Part shown: positions 1-8,049 of the stretch, one piece after another
Layout: every line of letters starts with the position of its first letter
Numbering within the stretch: the first letter of the stretch is position 1
NCBI GenBank assembly: GCA_018399635.1
Contig: JAGYOH010000006.1
Location: forward strand, 93,258 to 157,257
From: Clostridia bacterium
GTDB taxonomy: Bacteria; Bacillota; Clostridia; Peptostreptococcales; Acidaminobacteraceae
Direction: 5' to 3'
DNA: 64,000 nucleotides
Notes under the pieces: model-generated
Seen by the model: the letters and a program-made list of their open reading frames with translations, nothing else
Databases searched by the model: none
What the model was told of the DNA's origin: nothing
Translations under genes and position numbers: made by a program

Positions 1-315
1 ATCAGACAAGTGCCCAAGGAGGTGGTGGAGGCTTCAAAATCCTTCGGTTCCACCTCCAAGCAGCTCCTCTTGAAGGTGCAGTTGCCCCTGGCCACCCCCA
101 CCATACTGGCCGGGGTCAATCAAACCATCATGCTGGCCCTGTCCATGGTGGTGATATCCGCCATGATCGGTGCCAGGGGACTTGGTGAAGAGGTTCTGAA
201 GGGCGTCACCCAGATGCAGATCGGCAAAGGCTTTGAAGGCGGTGTCGCCGTGGTCATTCTTGCCATGATACTCGACCGCATCACCCAGGCCCTGGGAACG
301 TCAAGTACGAAATAG
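1..315 (+). CDS. opuAB: Glycine betaine/proline ABC transporter permease, C-terminal part
   Basis: Partial gene: the reading frame is open from base 1, so the start lies outside the window. The protein is the membrane permease of an osmoprotectant importer of the OpuAB/ProW type. The EAA loop that docks with the ATPase is visible at the beginning ([19 protein letters not shown]), followed by two hydrophobic segments with the family sequences [18 protein letters not shown] and [16 protein letters not shown]. The next gene encodes a betaine-binding lipoprotein 72 bases downstream, the order of an opuAA-AB-AC operon. The family is clear; assignment to betaine rather than carnitine or choline is inferred from that neighbour. 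Confidence 0.9.
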   Translation: MRQVPKEVVEASKSFGSTSKQLLLKVQLPLATPTILAGVNQTIMLALSMVVISAMIGARGLGEEVLKGVTQMQIGKGFEGGVAVVILAMILDRITQALGTSSTK

Positions 316-387
316 TTTGCTTGGGGAACGAAGGGGAGGGTCCCCTGAGGTCCCTGAAATAAATAAAAATTCAAAGGAGATGAGACC

Positions 388-1305
388 ATGAAGAAAAATT
401 TAATGATGTCAACCATTCTGATCCTGGTACTGTTGCTGGGAGGAGTACTGTTAACGGGCTGTGCTCAGGAGGAACCTGCACCTTCGGAGGAACCTGCACC
501 TTCGGAGGAACCTGCCGAGGCGCCCAAGGAAGTCGCCCTGGGCTATGTCAACTGGGCTGAAGGGGTTGCCATGACCTTTCTGGCTGAAGCCATTCTAGAG
601 GATCACATGGGCTACGAGGTTGAGGCCACCATGGCTGATGTGGCACCGATCTTCACCTCCGTCGCCAACGGCGGCACCGATGCCTTCATGGACGGCTGGT
701 TGCCCGTCACCCATGAGAGTTATATGGAGGAATTCGGCGAGGACCTGGTAGACCTCGGCTACAACAATGAAGGGGCTCGAATCGGCCTGGTGGTTCCGGC
801 CTATATGGATATCGATACCATTGAAGAACTCAATGACGTGGTGGCGGATCTTGAAGGTCAGATCATCGGGATCGACTCCGGTGCGGGAATCATGGGGGCT
901 GCCGAGACGGCCATTGCCGAGTACGGCCTTGATCTGGAACTGATTCCGGGAAGCGGTCCCACCATGACGGCCTCCCTGGACAAGGCCATCGAGCGGGAAG
1001 AAGCCATTGTGGTCACCGGATGGGCACCCCACTGGAAATTCGCCCGATATGACCTCAAATTCCTGGAGGATTCCAAGGGAGTCTTCGGGGATATCGAGAA
1101 CATTCACACCATCGCCCGTGTCGGACTCGAAGAAGAAATGCCGGAGGTGGCTCAGTTCCTCAAGAACTTCTACCTTGATTCCCAGCAACTGGGTGACCTG
1201 ATGGGTGCCTTTGCTGATGCCGGTGACGCCGACGAGCTTGAAACCGCCCGGGCCTGGATGGCCGAAAACGAAGAGCTTGTCATGAGCTGGATTCCTGAAC
1301 AATAG
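388..1305 (+). CDS. opuAC: Glycine betaine-binding lipoprotein (OpuAC-like)
   Basis: Substrate-binding protein of the importer, held on the outer face of the membrane. The signal peptide ends in a lipobox (LLTGC, Cys near residue 25). A short acidic Pro linker with the repeat PAPSEE follows, then the ligand-binding fold. Tryptophans that typically form the cage around the quaternary ammonium group are present in VNWAEG, DGWLPVTHE and TGWAPHWKF. At 305 residues it has the usual OpuAC length. An AGGAGATG site lies 6 bases before the ATG. The ligand could also be proline betaine or carnitine; the sequence alone does not separate them. Confidence 0.92.
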   Translation: MKKNLMMSTILILVLLLGGVLLTGCAQEEPAPSEEPAPSEEPAEAPKEVALGYVNWAEGVAMTFLAEAILEDHMGYEVEATMADVAPIFTSVANGGTDAFMDGWLPVTHESYMEEFGEDLVDLGYNNEGARIGLVVPAYMDIDTIEELNDVVADLEGQIIGIDSGAGIMGAAETAIAEYGLDLELIPGSGPTMTASLDKAIEREEAIVVTGWAPHWKFARYDLKFLEDSKGVFGDIENIHTIARVGLEEEMPEVAQFLKNFYLDSQQLGDLMGAFADAGDADELETARAWMAENEELVMSWIPEQ

Positions 1306-1321
1306 GAGTATATTTCAAAGA

Positions 1322-1357
1322 GAAGGCTCCGATCATTTGATCGGGGCCTTTTTTTGG
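1322..1357 (+). terminator. Rho-independent terminator after opuAC
   Basis: A GC-rich hairpin (GGCTCCGATCA pairing with TGATCGGGGCC) is followed by seven T residues. It ends the betaine transporter operon just before the convergent RNase H gene. Confidence 0.85.
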
Positions 1358-1369
1358 ACAGGGACCCTG

Positions 1370-1915
1370 TCACTGCCCCTTGATTTCATCGATGCCCCTG
1401 TTGGCCAGGGCGTCCACCCGGTGGTTGTAGGTGGAGATCTCCTTGAAGCGGGCATAGCTGACCGGTGGGTTGTAGGCGTTGTATTTTTCGAACCATTTTT
1501 TCATGTCGGACTCCGAGTCCTTTTTCAAGTGTCCCTTGACCCGATGAAAGCTGACCTTGCTGAAGGATTCGACATCCCGGATCAGCCGCTTCCATAGGTC
1601 CTGGTTTTCAACGGGTTTTTTTCCCGCGGTCATCCAGTGGTTCTTTTGCCATTTTTTGTACCAGCCCTTGTTGAAGCACTCCACCAGATATGAACTGTCC
1701 GAATAGATGTCGACTTCCAGGTCTTTTTCCTTGAGGGCTTCCAGGGCTTCAATCAGAGCGGTCATTTCCATCCGGTTGTTGGTGGTGTTTTTTTGAGAGC
1801 CATAGAGTTCCCGCTCCTGGCCGTTGAATTCCAGGATGGCTCCCCAGCCGCCGAAATTCTCCTTCGACTGATTGTTCGAGCAACCGCCGTCGGTATAGAT
1901 ATTCACTTTTTTCAT
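1370..1915 (-). CDS. rnhA: Ribonuclease H family protein
   Basis: Cleaves RNA in RNA-DNA hybrids. The type 1 RNase H acidic residues are all present: Asp in IYTDGGCSNN near residue 8, Glu in NNRMEMTALIEAL, Asp in YSDSSYLVE and the final Asp in NHRVDALAN. The family WxxNxW region appears as KKWQKNHWMTAGKKPVEN. The protein is 181 residues, longer than the usual about 155, because some 25 extra residues (rich in Lys, Tyr and Pro) separate VKGH from HRVDALAN. A GAGGTGACTT site precedes the ATG. It stands alone, convergent with opuAC. Close relatives are often annotated as ribonuclease HI. Confidence 0.92.
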   Translation of the reverse strand: MKKVNIYTDGGCSNNQSKENFGGWGAILEFNGQERELYGSQKNTTNNRMEMTALIEALEALKEKDLEVDIYSDSSYLVECFNKGWYKKWQKNHWMTAGKKPVENQDLWKRLIRDVESFSKVSFHRVKGHLKKDSESDMKKWFEKYNAYNPPVSYARFKEISTYNHRVDALANRGIDEIKGQ

Positions 1916-1985
1916 AAGTCACCTCGGTTGATTGGATTGAGATACGTGAGAATGTTTAACATTTGGAGCAAAACAAATGAAAGGA

Positions 1986-2013
1986 TTGACACGTTCCATG
2001 CAAGGAGTATAAT
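1986..2013 (+). promoter_or_regulatory. Sigma-A promoter of the mrp operon
   Basis: TTGACA (1986-1991) and TATAAT (2008-2013) are both perfect consensus boxes with a 16-base spacer. They lie 33 bases before the mrp start, whose site is AAGGAGG. A palindrome GCATATGC lies just downstream and could be an operator; that part is only a guess. Confidence 0.85.
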
Positions 2014-2046
2014 TTTAATAGCATATGCCAATAAGGAGGAAAAACA

Positions 2047-2865
2047 ATGACAGTCGAATTACCAACTAAAAACGTACCCTTGAAAGAAAAACCCAACAAG
2101 CATTCCAAGATTAATCATATCATAGCTGTGATGAGTGGGAAAGGCGGTGTCGGAAAATCATCCGTGGCGGCTCTGACCGCCATCGCTCTGAGAGACCAGG
2201 GATTCAGTGTCGGGATTCTGGATGCTGATATCACGGGGCCGAGCATTCCAAAGATTTTTGGCCTCGACGGCCAGCGCAGCAGTTACTCCGACAAGGGAAT
2301 CCGTCCCATTGAAACCGCCCTCAAGGGCATCAAGGTCATTTCCATCAACGTGATTCTTGAGGATGAAGAAGCGGCTGTCATCTGGAGAGCCCCCTTGATC
2401 ACCCAGACCATCAAGCAGTTTTTCACCGAGGTTGAATGGGGAGAGCTGGACTACCTGGTCATCGATCTGCCGCCGGGAACCGGAGATGTTCCCCTGACCA
2501 TCATGCAGTCCATTCCCCTCAACGGCATCATGATCGTCACATCACCCCAGGACCTGGTAAGGCTGATCGTGAAGAAATCGGTGAACATGTCCAAAACCAT
2601 GAGGATTCCGGTGCTGGGCATCGTCGAGAACATGGCTTACTTCAAATGTCCTGACTCGGGGATCAAGTACAATATCTTCGGAGAAGGCAAGGTTCAAAGT
2701 GCTGCTGAAGAAATGGGCCTGACCCTGATGGGACAACTGCCCATCGACCCCGAACTGGTAAGATTGACCGATAGCGGAAGAATTGAAGAGTATCCTTCAA
2801 CGAATCCGGAATTCAAAGAAATTTTTTCAGACAAGGTTCTGGAAATCATTGGAGGTATCAAATAA
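2047..2865 (+). CDS. Mrp/NBP35-family ATPase (iron-sulfur carrier type)
   Basis: P-loop ATPase of the Mrp/ApbC group, which in other organisms binds and transfers Fe-S clusters. The deviant Walker A motif SGKGGVGKSS lies near residues 30-39, and LDADITGPSIPKIF and IDLPPGTGDVPLT are Mrp hallmarks. The usual C-terminal CPxC pair that bridges a cluster between subunits reads CPDS here, so the second Cys is missing. At 272 residues it is a compact Mrp without an N-terminal DUF59 domain. It is the first gene of a seven-gene operon; the next gene starts inside its stop codon (TAATG). The neighbours suggest a role in metal-sulfur cluster handling. Confidence 0.9.
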   Translation: MTVELPTKNVPLKEKPNKHSKINHIIAVMSGKGGVGKSSVAALTAIALRDQGFSVGILDADITGPSIPKIFGLDGQRSSYSDKGIRPIETALKGIKVISINVILEDEEAAVIWRAPLITQTIKQFFTEVEWGELDYLVIDLPPGTGDVPLTIMQSIPLNGIMIVTSPQDLVRLIVKKSVNMSKTMRIPVLGIVENMAYFKCPDSGIKYNIFGEGKVQSAAEEMGLTLMGQLPIDPELVRLTDSGRIEEYPSTNPEFKEIFSDKVLEIIGGIK

Positions 2866-3233
2866 TGAAAATTGTTTTGACGGCCAAAGGCAAAGAATCA
2901 TCTTCTCCCGTTGATGAAAGATTCGGTCGTGCGGAGTATTTCATCCTGTACGATGATGCGGCACAAACCTACAGCGTGATCAACAATCCCGGTCAATATG
3001 AAAATTCCGGTGCCGGAGTGAAGGCTTCCCAGATTGTCATCGATGCCGGTGCCGAGGTTGTAATCACCGGCAGTCTTGGCCCCAAGGCCTTCATGGTCCT
3101 CAGAGATGCCGGAATCAGAGGGTATCAGAATTATTCAGGAACTCTTGAAGAAATGGTTGCGGCCTTCAAGGAAGAAAAACTACAGGAACTGCTTACCCCG
3201 GGGGAAGAGGTAAAGACAAGAGGGAGATCATAG
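2865..3233 (+). CDS. NifX/NifB-type dinitrogenase iron-molybdenum cofactor-binding domain protein
   Basis: A small 122-residue protein of the NifX/NifY/orange-protein fold, which holds Fe-S or Mo-Cu-S clusters in characterised members. It shows the family opening (VDERFGRAEYFILYDD) and the Gly-rich segment VVITGSLGPKAFMVLRDAGI. There are no Cys residues, so any cluster would be held non-covalently, as in orange protein. Its start overlaps the mrp stop by one base and its stop overlaps the next GTG start by one base, so translation is tightly coupled. The cluster type cannot be told from sequence. Confidence 0.88.
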   Translation: MKIVLTAKGKESSSPVDERFGRAEYFILYDDAAQTYSVINNPGQYENSGAGVKASQIVIDAGAEVVITGSLGPKAFMVLRDAGIRGYQNYSGTLEEMVAAFKEEKLQELLTPGEEVKTRGRS

Positions 3234-4078
3234 TGAAAATTGCAGTACTCAGCGGAAAGGGTGGCACCGGAAAGACCACGGTGTCCACCAACCTTGCCTA
3301 TGCCATGGGAATCGACTACGTGGATTTTGACGTGGAGGAACCCAACGGTCATATATTTTTGAAGCCCCGGGACTTGAAAGAGTCCGACGTGAACATCATG
3401 ACCCCGGTCATCGACCAGGACCGATGCACCTTGTGCAATATCTGTGTCGAGACCTGCCAGTTCAACGCCCTGGTCAACACCGGGAAGCGAATTCTGGTTT
3501 TTGAGGATCTTTGTCACGGCTGCGGCGCCTGTTCCCTGGCCTGTCCGGAGAAAGCCATCTCGGAGTATCCCAGGAAAATCGGCGTGCTCTTCGAGGGCAC
3601 CTATGAAAAAGCGGATTTTTTCAGCGGCAGAATGGCCCTGAACGAACCCATGGCCGGCCCGATCATTTCTGAGATCAAACGAAGGATTCCCAAGGGAAGA
3701 GACCATATCGTGGACTGTTCGCCGGGAACCTCCTGTAATGTGGTCAAGGGGGTGGATGGGGCGGATTATGCCATCATGGTGACGGAGCCATCGGTTTTCG
3801 GCCTTCATGATTTGAAACTGGCGGTGGAATTGGTGGAGGAAATGGACATTCCCATGGGCATCATCATCAATCGATCGAATGAATACGACCCTTTGATCGA
3901 GGACTACGCCAAGGATTCAAATCTGAGGATTCTGGGAAAAATCCCCTTCAGCAAGGCTGCGGCGAAAATTTATTCTGAAGGAAAGCTCCTCATCGAGGAA
4001 CCGGCAATCAAGGAAATTTTTGAAGGCATCAAGAAACAGGTTTTAGAGGAGGTCGACCATGCAATTAGTCATTCTTAG
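3233..4078 (+). CDS. MinD-superfamily P-loop ATPase with inserted ferredoxin domain (first copy)
   Basis: 281 residues. A deviant Walker A motif (SGKGGTGKTT) is at the N-terminus, and a two-cluster ferredoxin insert lies at about residues 60-115 with the Cys motifs CTLCNICVETC and CHGCGACSLACP, enough for two [4Fe-4S] clusters. The ATPase fold then resumes (IVDCSPGTSCNVV, MVTEPSVFGLHDLKLAVEL). Such proteins come as pairs in the Desulfovibrio orange-protein operon. It starts with GTG in the preceding stop codon (TAGTG) and overlaps the second copy by 20 bases. ATP-driven delivery or reduction of a metal cluster is the likely role; this is inference. Confidence 0.9.
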   Translation: MKIAVLSGKGGTGKTTVSTNLAYAMGIDYVDFDVEEPNGHIFLKPRDLKESDVNIMTPVIDQDRCTLCNICVETCQFNALVNTGKRILVFEDLCHGCGACSLACPEKAISEYPRKIGVLFEGTYEKADFFSGRMALNEPMAGPIISEIKRRIPKGRDHIVDCSPGTSCNVVKGVDGADYAIMVTEPSVFGLHDLKLAVELVEEMDIPMGIIINRSNEYDPLIEDYAKDSNLRILGKIPFSKAAAKIYSEGKLLIEEPAIKEIFEGIKKQVLEEVDHAISHS

Positions 4079-4931
4079 CGGCAAGGGGGGCACTGGAAAA
4101 ACCACCCTGGTTTCATCCTTCGCCCACCTTTCCGGAAGGGACACCATCAAGGTGGATTGTGACGTGGATGCTTCCAATCTCCACTTGATGTTTGAAGGAA
4201 GGGATGTCGACAAGCGACCTTTTTCAGGTTCAAAAAAAGCCATCATCGATCCTGAGGCCTGCATCAATTGTGGCAGGTGCCAGGCGGTATGCCGCTTCGA
4301 TGCCATTGAGCAGGGGGAGAAGTCCTACCAGGTCATTGAGAGAAGTTGTGAGGGATGCAATGCCTGCCGGGTGGTCTGTCCCGCGGATGCCATCAGGCTG
4401 GAAGAGGAAGATTCAGGAGAAATGATCATGACGATCCTGAAGGATGACAGTTATCTGTCCCGGGCCAATCTCTTCCCGGGAGCCGACGGCTCGGGGAAAC
4501 TCATCAGTGAGATCAGAAAGGCCTCTCTTGAACTGGAAAATGCCAGAGAAAAGCTGATCATCATCGACGGTTCGCCGGGGATAGGCTGTCCGGTCATGTC
4601 CTCCATCACCGGTGTTGAATACGGCATCATTGTCACGGAACCGACCCAGTCGGGTTTTGAGGATTTCAAGAGGATCTACGAGGTGGCCAGGCATTTCAGA
4701 GTGAAGAGCTACGTGGTCATCAACAAATTTGACCTCAACCCGGCAATGAGTGATCAAATCGAGGAGTACTGCCGGTCGAAGGAACTGAAGGTTTTGGGAA
4801 AAATTCCCTACGATCCCGTGGTGAATCAATCAAACTTTGAGTCTAAACCCTTAGTAGTATATAATGAATCTATAGCAGGAGATGAAATCAAGAAGATTTG
4901 GGATTCAATAAAATCTGAAATGGGGGTTTAA
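4059..4931 (+). CDS. MinD-superfamily P-loop ATPase with inserted ferredoxin domain (second copy)
   Basis: 290 residues with the same plan as the preceding gene: Walker A SGKGGTGKTT, a ferredoxin insert with CINCGRCQAVC and CEGCNACRVVCP, then IIDGSPGIGCPV and IVTEPTQSGFEDFKRI. The two copies are clearly diverged paralogs, so they probably form a heterodimer rather than being a recent duplication. A strong TTAGAGGAGG site inside the end of the first copy serves this ATG. In the orange-protein operon of Desulfovibrio two such ATPases act together with the cluster-binding protein; the same partnership is likely here. Confidence 0.9.
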   Translation: MQLVILSGKGGTGKTTLVSSFAHLSGRDTIKVDCDVDASNLHLMFEGRDVDKRPFSGSKKAIIDPEACINCGRCQAVCRFDAIEQGEKSYQVIERSCEGCNACRVVCPADAIRLEEEDSGEMIMTILKDDSYLSRANLFPGADGSGKLISEIRKASLELENAREKLIIIDGSPGIGCPVMSSITGVEYGIIVTEPTQSGFEDFKRIYEVARHFRVKSYVVINKFDLNPAMSDQIEEYCRSKELKVLGKIPYDPVVNQSNFESKPLVVYNESIAGDEIKKIWDSIKSEMGV

Positions 4932-4934
4932 TTC

Positions 4935-5297
4935 ATGATTGTTGCCATTGCGAAGGAAGGAAACGAAGTTTCAAAGCACTTTGGACATTGCAAGGGATTC
5001 GAAATACTGCGACTTGAAAACGGACTGGTTGGGGATTTTCACTATCTTGAGAATCCGGGTCATCGTCCCGGTTATCTGCCGGAATTTTTGAAGGACCAGG
5101 GGGTCGAGGTCATCATATCGGGAGGTATGGGGGCTTCAGCCCAGGAAATGTTCCGAAGGAGCGGCATAGAGGTGGTGGTCGGTGCCGAGGGGGAGATTCT
5201 TGAAGTCATCAACAAGTATGTCAAGGGTGAACTCGAGTCGTCGGAAGAGATTTGTGAAGAGCACATGCATGCAGGAGAACATCATCACGAAAAGTGA
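4935..5297 (+). CDS. NifX-type cluster-binding protein with His-rich tail
   Basis: The second small NifX/orange-protein-fold protein of the operon (120 residues), beginning with the family pattern AKEGNEVSKHFGHCKGFEILRL. It differs from the first copy by a metal-binding C-terminus: the last 17 residues hold one Cys, five His and six Glu (EEICEEHMHAGEHHHEK). That tail could bind Zn, Ni or Cu. It follows the ATPase pair by three bases. The different tails suggest that the two NifX-like proteins hold different states or metals, which is inference only. Confidence 0.87.
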   Translation: MIVAIAKEGNEVSKHFGHCKGFEILRLENGLVGDFHYLENPGHRPGYLPEFLKDQGVEVIISGGMGASAQEMFRRSGIEVVVGAEGEILEVINKYVKGELESSEEICEEHMHAGEHHHEK

Positions 5298-5309
5298 GGA
5301 AGTGAAAAT

Positions 5310-5747
5310 ATGGATCGTTTGACGGAAATCGAACTGATTCTCAAAGAAAAGAATTATAAATTGACTTTTTCAAGAAGAGAAATTCTAAAGTGTTTTCTTG
5401 AGGAAGAGAAGCATCTGAAGGCAGAGGATATTTATTATGCGGTCAAGAAAGAAGGCATAAGTCTGCCGACGGTCTACAGGAATATTGAAGTCCTCAAAAA
5501 AAACGATATCATTTCTGAGATCAGTATCAACGGGGATCGATTCTTCGAATTGAAAACCTTCAGCCGAAAGCGGGTTCATTTCCACTTCAAATGCAAGAAC
5601 TGCAGCAGAATCATAGAGTACTTCGACACGGATCTGGTGGTGAATCTGATCGACATCAAAAACGAAATTGAAAAACGGTATGACAAAAAAGTCGATAACA
5701 TCGACATCGTCTTCGAGGGCACCTGCAGAGAATGTGAGGATCAATAA
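5310..5747 (+). CDS. Fur-family metalloregulator
   Basis: 145-residue DNA-binding repressor of the Fur/Zur/PerR family. A winged helix lies in residues about 10-80 (KLTFSRREILKCF, KKEGISLPTVYRNIEVLKKNDII). Two structural-zinc CxxC pairs are visible, CKNC near residue 94 and CREC at the very end. The metal-site residues HFHFK are in the dimer domain. Because it is embedded in the operon it may autoregulate the cluster genes in response to iron or another metal. Fur, Zur and PerR cannot be told apart here with confidence. Confidence 0.9.
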   Translation: MDRLTEIELILKEKNYKLTFSRREILKCFLEEEKHLKAEDIYYAVKKEGISLPTVYRNIEVLKKNDIISEISINGDRFFELKTFSRKRVHFHFKCKNCSRIIEYFDTDLVVNLIDIKNEIEKRYDKKVDNIDIVFEGTCRECEDQ

Positions 5748-6190
5748 TGTCAAGACCGACCAAGCCCAGAAGGGTGGCGGACCTGCCCGTTTACACTCAT
5801 TTCAAGCCGGCAGGAATTCCCTTCATCAAACTCAAGGAAATCGATCTGAAAATCGAGGAACTCGAGGCCATGCGGCTCAAGGATATCGAGGAGCTCTCCC
5901 AGGAAGACTGTGCACAAAAGATGGGAATCTCAAGGCAGACCTTCCAACTGATCATTGATGAAGCCAGAAAAAAAATCGCCCAGGCCTTGATTGAAGGACT
6001 GGCCATTCGGATCGAGGGGGGCAATTACACCCTGAATCTTTGTCAGTTCGAGTGCCTGGCGTGTGGTGCAATCTACACCGGCCCTTATGAGCAACTGATC
6101 CACCAGTGTCCCTCCTGCGGCTCCTATGAATCGAGGTGCAGGGGGCAGGAGGAATTCTGTACCAATACTTGTATGAAAGCCAAAAAATAG
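5747..6190 (+). CDS. DUF134 helix-turn-helix protein with Cys-rich C-terminus
   Basis: 147 residues. The N-terminal half is a typical DUF134 domain (PRRVADLPVYTHFKPAG, then a sigma-70 region 4-like helix-turn-helix EDCAQKMGISRQTFQLIIDEARKKIAQAL). The C-terminal about 55 residues carry three Cys pairs (CLAC, CPSC and a final CTNTC) that would fit a zinc ribbon or Fe-S site. DUF134 proteins are often found beside NifX-like and MinD-like cluster genes in anaerobes. It overlaps the Fur stop by one base and is followed by a strong terminator, so it ends the operon. Function is unknown; a transcriptional regulator is likely. Confidence 0.85.
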   Translation: MSRPTKPRRVADLPVYTHFKPAGIPFIKLKEIDLKIEELEAMRLKDIEELSQEDCAQKMGISRQTFQLIIDEARKKIAQALIEGLAIRIEGGNYTLNLCQFECLACGAIYTGPYEQLIHQCPSCGSYESRCRGQEEFCTNTCMKAKK

Positions 6191-6191
6191 C

Positions 6192-6228
6192 AGGAGCAGG
6201 TTCTTATGAACCTGCTCCTCTTCTTTTC
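6192..6228 (+). terminator. Terminator of the mrp-DUF134 operon
   Basis: A perfect 12-bp stem (AGGAGCAGGTTC, loop TTAT) is followed by a T-rich tract. It lies between the convergent operon end and the thioredoxin-reductase-like gene. Confidence 0.88.
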
Positions 6229-6248
6229 AAGGCGGTCGCTGGCTTGTA

Positions 6249-7466
6249 TTAAAGCTTGGCCTTGATGGCTTCCTTTGCGGGTAGTCCCTGGATCACTTCA
6301 ACCACTTTTTTATCTTTGACGATGGCCACTGCCGGGAAATCCTTGATGCCGAGTCGATCGGCAATGCCTGTGGACTTGTAGACGTCCACGATATTGATTT
6401 TCGCATCGACTTCGTCATCCAGTTGCTCCATGGTGGTCAGGTAAGCTCTTGAATCGCCGTCAATCGCATTGTAGATGTAGGATACGGAGAGGTTCTCCGT
6501 GAGAATCTGCTCTTCGAAGATTTCACTCTCGGCAATGTATTTTTCAGTAGCAAAACCGGCGATGGCGCCATCACCGACAGCGGTGGCCACCTGCTTGAGG
6601 TATTTTTCAGTGACATCACCACAGGCGAAAACACCCTGGATATTGGTTTCCATGTTTCGGGTGACATTGACATAGCCGCGATCGGTCATATCAACGATGC
6701 CCTTGAAGATATCGGTGTTGGGCAGGTAGCCGATGAACTCAAAGCAGGTATCCGCTTCGATGGGGACCAGCTCGTCGGTTTTGATGTTTTTGAGCACGAC
6801 GCGGGAAAGATGATCTTCCCCCTCGAAGCGCTCGACCACACTGTTCCACACGAACTCCATTTTCGGATTGTTGAGGGCGGCTTCCTTGGCGATTTCATTG
6901 CAGTCCATGATGCCTTCATCATGAAGGACTGAAACAATGACTTTTTTAGCGAATTTGGTGAGGAAGGTGCCTTCTTCAATGGCGGCGTCTCCTGATCCGA
7001 TGACGACAACCACCTTGTCGGTATTGGCAGCGGCATCACAGGTGGCACAGAAGGAGATACCCTTGTCATAAAGGAAAATGTCCTCATTCTCGGCACCCGT
7101 GGTACGAGGTCTCCCTCCGGCGGCGATGATGACCACCTTGGCTTCAAAAATGTTTCTGAAGGTTTCAACCCGTTTCACTTCGCCGTCCAGCTCCACCTTC
7201 TGCACATCGGTTCCCTTGAATTTCACGCCAAACTTTTTAGCCTGCTCCTGGAACAATTTCATCAGGCCGAGACCCGTGGTACCCTCGGGGAATCCGGGAT
7301 AGTTTTCAATTTCATTGGTGTAGGTAGCAAGGCCACCCACCAGGGCTTTTTCAATCAGCAGGGTGTTGAGTCGGGCACGACCGCAATAGATACCGGCTGT
7401 CAGTCCGGCAGCACCCCCACCGATGATCACGACATCATATTGTTCTACTTTTTTTTCTCTAGGCAT
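6249..7466 (-). CDS. Thioredoxin reductase-like flavoprotein with C-terminal thioredoxin-like domain
   Basis: 405-residue FAD/NADPH disulfide oxidoreductase. The FAD fingerprint VIIGGGAAGLTAGIY is near residue 13, the redox pair CATC at about 140-143, the NADPH motif VIGSGDAAIEEG follows, and the C-terminal FAD motif is GVFACGDVTEKYLKQVA. Standard thioredoxin reductases have about 310 residues. The extra about 85 residues look like a thioredoxin fold (LGIKDFPAVAIVKDKKVVEVIQG) with no CxxC. Start chosen at an ATG with a GGAGGAG site; a longer frame upstream lacks such a site. It is the last gene of the minus-strand sulfur-transport operon, so a role in reducing persulfide or thiol carriers is plausible. 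Confidence 0.9.
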   Translation of the reverse strand: MPREKKVEQYDVVIIGGGAAGLTAGIYCGRARLNTLLIEKALVGGLATYTNEIENYPGFPEGTTGLGLMKLFQEQAKKFGVKFKGTDVQKVELDGEVKRVETFRNIFEAKVVIIAAGGRPRTTGAENEDIFLYDKGISFCATCDAAANTDKVVVVIGSGDAAIEEGTFLTKFAKKVIVSVLHDEGIMDCNEIAKEAALNNPKMEFVWNSVVERFEGEDHLSRVVLKNIKTDELVPIEADTCFEFIGYLPNTDIFKGIVDMTDRGYVNVTRNMETNIQGVFACGDVTEKYLKQVATAVGDGAIAGFATEKYIAESEIFEEQILTENLSVSYIYNAIDGDSRAYLTTMEQLDDEVDAKINIVDVYKSTGIADRLGIKDFPAVAIVKDKKVVEVIQGLPAKEAIKAKL

Positions 7467-7480
7467 AGCTTCTCCTCCAT

Positions 7481-8032
7481 CTACATAAAGTATTTGACTA
7501 GCAGTTTGCTTCCGAAAAAGGCTCCGATAAAGAGGAATACGCCAAAGACCCAACCTGAAAGACTGAAGGAGGCGATTCCGCTGTAGAGAGCACCGATATT
7601 GCAACCAAAGCCCAGTCTCGCACCGTAGCCCATCATGAATCCACCAAGGATGGCGGCGATGACCTGTTTTTTGGTTTTGATTTTTTTGATTTTGAACTCT
7701 GATGCGATCAAAGTCGCCAGAAGGGCTCCTGCGATGACGCCGACGTTTCTGATGGATCCGCCATCATTCAGGAAGCCTTTCTCCAAAGTCGCCTGGGCGC
7801 CTGCACTGCTGAAATAGTACCACTTGTCCACGCTGCCACCGAAGGCTTCGTAAATCCAGGCACCCCAGTTGGCCAGGGGTCCGGAAACCCCCCAGGGATT
7901 GCCTGTCGAGGCCAGGGTGAAAATTTGAAAGACGGACAAGAGAATAGCTCCAACGACATAAGGGTAGGCGGTCTTGAACCACATTTTGTAATACTTGTTG
8001 CTCTTTAAATCATCAAAGACTTTAGCACTCAC
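7481..8032 (-). CDS. YeeE/YedE (TsuA-type) transporter, C-terminal half
   Basis: 183-residue membrane protein of the DUF395 YeeE/YedE group, whose studied members import thiosulfate or are linked to selenium. Hydrophobic segments dominate, and the diagnostic Cys motif GYGARLGFGCNIGALYSG is in the second half. The GTG start is preceded by GGGAGGTC; an upstream ATG overlaps the neighbouring gene and lacks a ribosome-binding site. It is only half the size of a full TsuA. The other half, with the complementary Cys motifs, is encoded at 8562-9275. It lies 14 bases before the flavoprotein gene and 17 bases after tusA. Confidence 0.88.
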   Translation of the reverse strand: MSAKVFDDLKSNKYYKMWFKTAYPYVVGAILLSVFQIFTLASTGNPWGVSGPLANWGAWIYEAFGGSVDKWYYFSSAGAQATLEKGFLNDGGSIRNVGVIAGALLATLIASEFKIKKIKTKKQVIAAILGGFMMGYGARLGFGCNIGALYSGIASFSLSGWVFGVFLFIGAFFGSKLLVKYFM

Positions 8033-8049
8033 TTTGTGACCTCCCTCAA

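Noticed and set aside
440..520. Short direct repeat (CCTGCACCTTCGGAGGAA) as a mobile or regulatory repeat
   Set aside because: It encodes the Pro/Glu linker after the lipobox of the betaine-binding protein and is a simple coding repeat.
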